Shown here one piece after another: positions 31,888 to 35,186 of a stretch of 35,186 nt of DNA. This DNA is from Prevotella sp. GTDB lineage: Bacteria > Bacteroidota > Bacteroidia > Bacteroidales > Bacteroidaceae. The position numbers and the translations under genes were made by a program. Below the pieces are notes generated by a model. It saw only the letters and a program-made list of their open reading frames with translations. It was not told the origin of the DNA and did no database searches. Each line of letters starts with the position of its first letter. Position 1 is the first letter of the stretch. The stretch is from positions 1 through 35,186 of the forward strand of contig JAFWSS010000126.1 of assembly GCA_017524385.1 (NCBI GenBank). Direction: 5' to 3'.

Positions 31888-33663
31888 ATGCAAAACGATA
31901 AGCAACAAAACGTTCTGAAGAGAGGCACTCAGCTTCTTGGAGGTACATACAAAATCTCACGCGTCCTTGGACAGGGTGGGTTTGGCATCACTTATCTGGC
32001 AGAACAAAGCATGCTGAAGAAGTCTTTCGCCATCAAGGAATTCTTCATTCAGAACCTTTGTGCCCGTGATGAGCATTTGAATGTCTATACCCTCACACAA
32101 CCAGGGAGGGTGGGACGCTATCGCAACAAGTTTGTCAAGGAAGCGCAGATGATCGGCCAACTAGACCATCCCGGCATCGTGAAGGTGAGCAACATTTTCG
32201 AGGAGAATGGCACGGTCTATTATGTGATGGAGTTTGTCGAGGGTAAAAGCTTGTCTGAAATCATCAAGAAAACAGGTCCATTGCCGGAAGAGCTAGCCTT
32301 GCATTATATATCAAAGGTGGCGGAGGCTTTGGAATACATTCATCAGCACAATGTCAATCATCTCGATATCAAGCCTGCCAACATCATGGTGAGGCAAAGA
32401 GATGACATGCCCATCCTTATCGACTTCGGTGTTTCAAAGCAGTATGACGAACAGAAGGATGAGACTTCCACCACGCCACCGGGGGTCAGCCATGGCTATT
32501 CTCCTTTCGAGCAATACAATAGGGGAGGAGTGAGCAAGTTCTCACCCCAGGCCGATATCTATTCGTTGGGAGCCACACTATACAAACTACTGACAGGCGA
32601 CACGCCGCCAGACGCCTCAGACATCCTCAACAACGGGGTGCCTGCCATGCCCGACACCATCTCTCCGAACATCAGGAAAAGCATAGAAAAGGCAATGCAA
32701 CCCAAAGTCGTTGACCGACCAAGGAACATCCGGGAATTCATCGATATGATAAGTCTGGGACGCACCGGAGTGGTCACAACTGTTCAAGAAAATGGGAATC
32801 CAGTCTTGGAAGATGGGTCGGGCGAGCTTGTTAACGAATCAAAGCCCGAAACACCTCAGGTCTTGTCGGCCAACGAGATGTACGAGTTGGGTGAAGATTC
32901 ATATTATGGCAGGAATGGGAAGCCACAGGACTACGCCGAGGCAGTGAAATGGTATCTAAAGGCTGCGGAGCAAGAGCACGTAGATGCGCAAAGCAGTCTT
33001 GGGTACATGTATGAAAACGGCATGGGCGTGGCAAAGGATTACAAGGCCTCTGAGGAATGGTATCGCAAAGCAGCGGAAAAGGGTGATGCCGATGCCCAGT
33101 ATAGTCTTGGAAATCTCTACCTATCCGGCCAAGGTGTGGCTCAAGATTACTTTGAGGCCGTGAAATGGTATCGCTTGTCGGCAGAGAAGGGTGATAATGA
33201 AGCACAATATGAACTTGGTGAATTGTATGAATCAGGTTTGGGCGTGGACAAGGATGTAGAAGAGGCTATAGGATGGTATGGCAAGGCTGCTGATAGTGGA
33301 TATGTCGAAGCCCAGTCCAAGCTTGGCCGCTTGTACCTTTATGGGGAAGGTGTTTCCACGGATTACGCCGAGGCTTTGAAATGGTTTCTCAAGGCAGCCG
33401 GTCAAGAAGATGCTTTCGCACAAAATAGCCTTGGACACATGTTCCATTATGGCAAAGGGGTGGCACAGAATCTACCCCAAGCCATGTATTGGTATAAAAA
33501 GGCGGCAAATCAAGGTGATGAACAAGCTCAGTACAACATTGGTGTGCTTTACGAAAATGGCTTGGGTGTGGAAAAAGACCTGTCGGAGGCCAAGGCTTGG
33601 TATGAGAAATCGGCTGCACAAGGCTATGATTCCGCCATCGAAAAAATGAGAAAACTAAAGTGA
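31888..33663 (+). CDS. Hanks-type serine/threonine protein kinase with seven Sel1 repeats
   Basis: The kinase domain (about 20-290) has every catalytic feature: glycine loop LGQGGFG (27-33), ATP-anchoring Lys50 in AIKE, catalytic loop HLDIKPANIM with Asp160, DFG at 179-181, and a PQADIYSLG helix. The HRD arginine is replaced by Leu (HLD), which is tolerated in active kinases. A linker without a membrane span leads to seven 36-residue Sel1/TPR-like repeats (about 331-582; AQYSLGNLYLSGQGV...), a protein-binding solenoid. It is probably cytoplasmic, and the repeats may select its substrates. The gene sits among genes for exported proteins, 32 bases after the small peptide gene. No phosphatase or FHA gene is nearby. 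Confidence 0.93.
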   Translation: MQNDKQQNVLKRGTQLLGGTYKISRVLGQGGFGITYLAEQSMLKKSFAIKEFFIQNLCARDEHLNVYTLTQPGRVGRYRNKFVKEAQMIGQLDHPGIVKVSNIFEENGTVYYVMEFVEGKSLSEIIKKTGPLPEELALHYISKVAEALEYIHQHNVNHLDIKPANIMVRQRDDMPILIDFGVSKQYDEQKDETSTTPPGVSHGYSPFEQYNRGGVSKFSPQADIYSLGATLYKLLTGDTPPDASDILNNGVPAMPDTISPNIRKSIEKAMQPKVVDRPRNIREFIDMISLGRTGVVTTVQENGNPVLEDGSGELVNESKPETPQVLSANEMYELGEDSYYGRNGKPQDYAEAVKWYLKAAEQEHVDAQSSLGYMYENGMGVAKDYKASEEWYRKAAEKGDADAQYSLGNLYLSGQGVAQDYFEAVKWYRLSAEKGDNEAQYELGELYESGLGVDKDVEEAIGWYGKAADSGYVEAQSKLGRLYLYGEGVSTDYAEALKWFLKAAGQEDAFAQNSLGHMFHYGKGVAQNLPQAMYWYKKAANQGDEQAQYNIGVLYENGLGVEKDLSEAKAWYEKSAAQGYDSAIEKMRKLK

Positions 33664-33721
33664 GCATAATGAATGTAGGAAAAGGATGAGTTTCTTCTGT
33701 ATTAATGAAAAAAACACGAGA

Positions 33722-34906
33722 ATGAACCAAATCAAACGACTATTGACGATGATGACCATGCTGATGGTCGCCGCTGTTTACGTTTCTGCACAAGATGATT
33801 GGGATGCTTACACCAAAGCGGTGCAATGGTATGCCGACCGAAGCAAAGGGATAGTCTTGCGTTTCGAGGGGCTTCGTTCTAATACCGGCATTCTTCCCCA
33901 GAAGTATTGCGTGTTCTCCTATGCACAGGCGAAACCGTTGGGATACGCCATGGTGGTATCCACGTCCGACGAGAGCGATATGGTCATGTACACTCCTGAC
34001 GGTGATGGCATCAAGGCGCAAAGCGTGAACAAGGATGTGCTGCCAGAGGAGAATTTATATTGGGAATCCATCACCTATCTTGGACGCAACTGCACCTATT
34101 CCACCGACATCACGCTCAAGGACAGGCCGTTGCCAGTGAGGACGCTCAGCAAGAGTAAAAACGCTTTCGAGGTCGTCATTGAGGAAGGTGAGGAGATTCC
34201 CGACATCAAGGCATACAACCAGATGATTTTCAAGCCGCACAAGAACGCTGTGAGGCTTGCCAGCCAAAACGTGGTGAGGGAGACTGATGATGATGGCAAC
34301 ATCACCAAGAACCAGCAGGAATATGAGTTCAAACTGACCACACCATCGGTGGTCAGCAAGATGTTCCGTGGATACGAAGACGGGGAGGCTTCCCCCTGGG
34401 TGGTGAAATCCAACTTCTTTGACAACCACACCCTGTTGCAGTACAGCAGGTGGAAGGAGGGCGAACCTGTGAAGAAAGCCAGCAAGGAGGTGTGCAGGGC
34501 CATCACCGACTATTATCAAGGATGGCGCATCAAGGACACCCGTTGGCTCGCTACTACCGAATCGGGTGATCGCTCGTTCTATGCCGTGCAGTTCGAGATC
34601 AAGGGCACAAGGGCATTGGCAGCGATGGTTTGCTTGGAATATGGCGAGGTGGTCTCCACATGGGAATTTTTGGGCAAAGTGGAGCCTGGCGCTTCCGATG
34701 GTTACCAGTCGATATGGTTTGTCGACGACGAGGGTGACTTCATGGAGCATGCGCCCGAAATCCATTGCATCGTGGCTACAGATGAGGGAATGGAGCTCTA
34801 CGTGCGGCAGTATGGCGGAGAAAGTGTGCAATACTCTATCTTGCGCGAGATGGGCACGGTGTGGATGACGATGCTCACCGACTACTGGATCTACGTTTGG
34901 GACTGA
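33722..34906 (+). CDS. Secreted protein of unknown function, end of the kinase cluster
   Basis: I prefer the ATG at 33722 over 33686 because it gives a standard signal peptide (MNQIKRLLTMMTMLMVAAVYVSAQ). The mature protein of about 370 residues has no domain that I recognise. It has repeated strand-rich segments (YCVFSYAQAKPLGYAMVV, RSFYAVQFEIKGTRALAAMV, GYQSIWFVDDEGDF) and many Trp/Tyr, and ends TDYWIYVWD. There are no lipobox, membrane spans or catalytic motifs. It follows the kinase by 58 bases and is the last gene of the plus-strand cluster; a periplasmic or surface partner is the simplest guess. Confidence 0.78.
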   Translation: MNQIKRLLTMMTMLMVAAVYVSAQDDWDAYTKAVQWYADRSKGIVLRFEGLRSNTGILPQKYCVFSYAQAKPLGYAMVVSTSDESDMVMYTPDGDGIKAQSVNKDVLPEENLYWESITYLGRNCTYSTDITLKDRPLPVRTLSKSKNAFEVVIEEGEEIPDIKAYNQMIFKPHKNAVRLASQNVVRETDDDGNITKNQQEYEFKLTTPSVVSKMFRGYEDGEASPWVVKSNFFDNHTLLQYSRWKEGEPVKKASKEVCRAITDYYQGWRIKDTRWLATTESGDRSFYAVQFEIKGTRALAAMVCLEYGEVVSTWEFLGKVEPGASDGYQSIWFVDDEGDFMEHAPEIHCIVATDEGMELYVRQYGGESVQYSILREMGTVWMTMLTDYWIYVWD

Positions 34907-35000
34907 TTATGGAAGAGGATATCTCCTTTTATCACGAATATGAGCATTGAAGAAGGTCTTTTGCAAACATCCGACATTCGATGCAACCTTCAAAAACACG

Positions 35001-35029
35001 CGGCACCAAACCTTGATGGTTTGGTGCCG
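35001..35029 (-). terminator. Strong hairpin terminator, best read on the minus strand
   Basis: CGGCACCAAACC (35001-35012) and GGTTTGGTGCCG (35018-35029) form a perfect 12-bp stem with a 5-base loop. On the minus strand it is followed by CGTGTTTTTG, a T-tract; on the plus strand only AAACG follows. It may therefore end a transcript that comes from the conserved element at 35087-35183, and may also stop the kinase cluster from the other side. Confidence 0.7.
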
Positions 35030-35086
35030 AAACGTAGAAGTTTTATCTTAAGTTTCGGAAGTTCGGTTATATTGGCATTCAATTAC

Positions 35087-35183
35087 TTACAGTAGCTTCA
35101 TTTAAAAAATGTATGGATAATCAAATGATGATTCCATCAAAACACCTCCATTTGCGAGGATTTTTTACTTCATACTTGATTTG
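35087..35183 (-). ncRNA. Structured non-coding element, copy B (partial context)
   Basis: Reverse complement of this stretch aligns without gaps to 632-728, about 79 of 97 positions identical. Homology runs almost to the window edge, so the element may continue outside. A terminator lies about 58 bases downstream on the same strand, which would make a transcript of roughly 180-200 nt. There is no ORF worth reporting here, and the rest of 34907-35086 holds nothing else that I can recognise. Confidence 0.45.
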
Positions 35184-35186
35184 TTA

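Noticed and set aside
31888-33663. Pseudokinase because HRD reads HLD
   Set aside because: Lys50, Asp160, the Asn of the catalytic loop and DFG are all present; the Arg alone is not needed for catalysis in many kinases.

Overview
The window looks like chromosome from a Bacteroidales bacterium, most likely a Prevotella-type organism. The signs are: repeated TAnnTTTG minus-7 promoter boxes, two with a TTTG box 19-20 bp upstream; an ECF sigma / DUF4974-type anti-sigma / STN-bearing outer-membrane receptor trio; SusC-type carboxypeptidase-regulatory modules; LxxC lipoproteins; and secreted proteins ending in a short 'G(I/V)YI.GGRK/NGKK' tail like the type IX sorting domain. No phage genes, transposase, CRISPR array or rRNA are visible. 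The genus is an inference from these features, not from a marker gene.

Layout. 1-1013: tRNA-Ser(UGA) on the minus strand with its own promoter and terminator, then about 720 bases without a gene that hold palindromes and one copy (A) of a 97-bp non-coding element. 1014-6158: a secreted aspartyl protease with a PDZ-like end (+), facing a minus-strand group of four exported proteins (SH3-like repeat protein, PHB-depolymerase-type esterase, lipoprotein, small secreted protein) read from a promoter at about 6127-6158. 6274-7014: a low-complexity VT-repeat ORF with two 12-bp minisatellites, probably a gene remnant. 7031-7883: a lipoprotein and a small protein (-) under a promoter with two 17-bp operator-like direct repeats. 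8091-11764: sigma factor, anti-sigma factor and TonB-dependent-type receptor (+). 11771-11957: an 11-bp tandem repeat. 11984-14863: exported flavodoxin and a DUF4139/MuiA-type protein carrying a piece of SusC-like sequence (-). 14928-17976: a dynamin-like GTPase overlapping a DUF697-type membrane protein (-). 18082-19220: a YiiX-type papain-like enzyme and an NTF2-like lipoprotein (+).

19328-34906 is a six-gene plus-strand cluster with one visible promoter and only short gaps: a 3363-residue secreted multidomain protein, a lipoprotein sharing a repeat with it, a fimbrillin-like protein with a dockerin-like motif, a roughly 57-residue peptide with a double-glycine, a Hanks-type Ser/Thr kinase with seven Sel1 repeats, and a secreted protein of unknown function. 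It is the best candidate here for an undescribed system: a cytoplasmic kinase encoded with a set of surface and exported proteins.

The window ends with a strong hairpin terminator and a second, inverted copy (B) of the 97-bp element seen near the left end. The two copies are about 81% identical by hand alignment and have the same length. This is the clearest unexplained non-coding signal. All functional names come from reading motifs by eye; no database search was possible.
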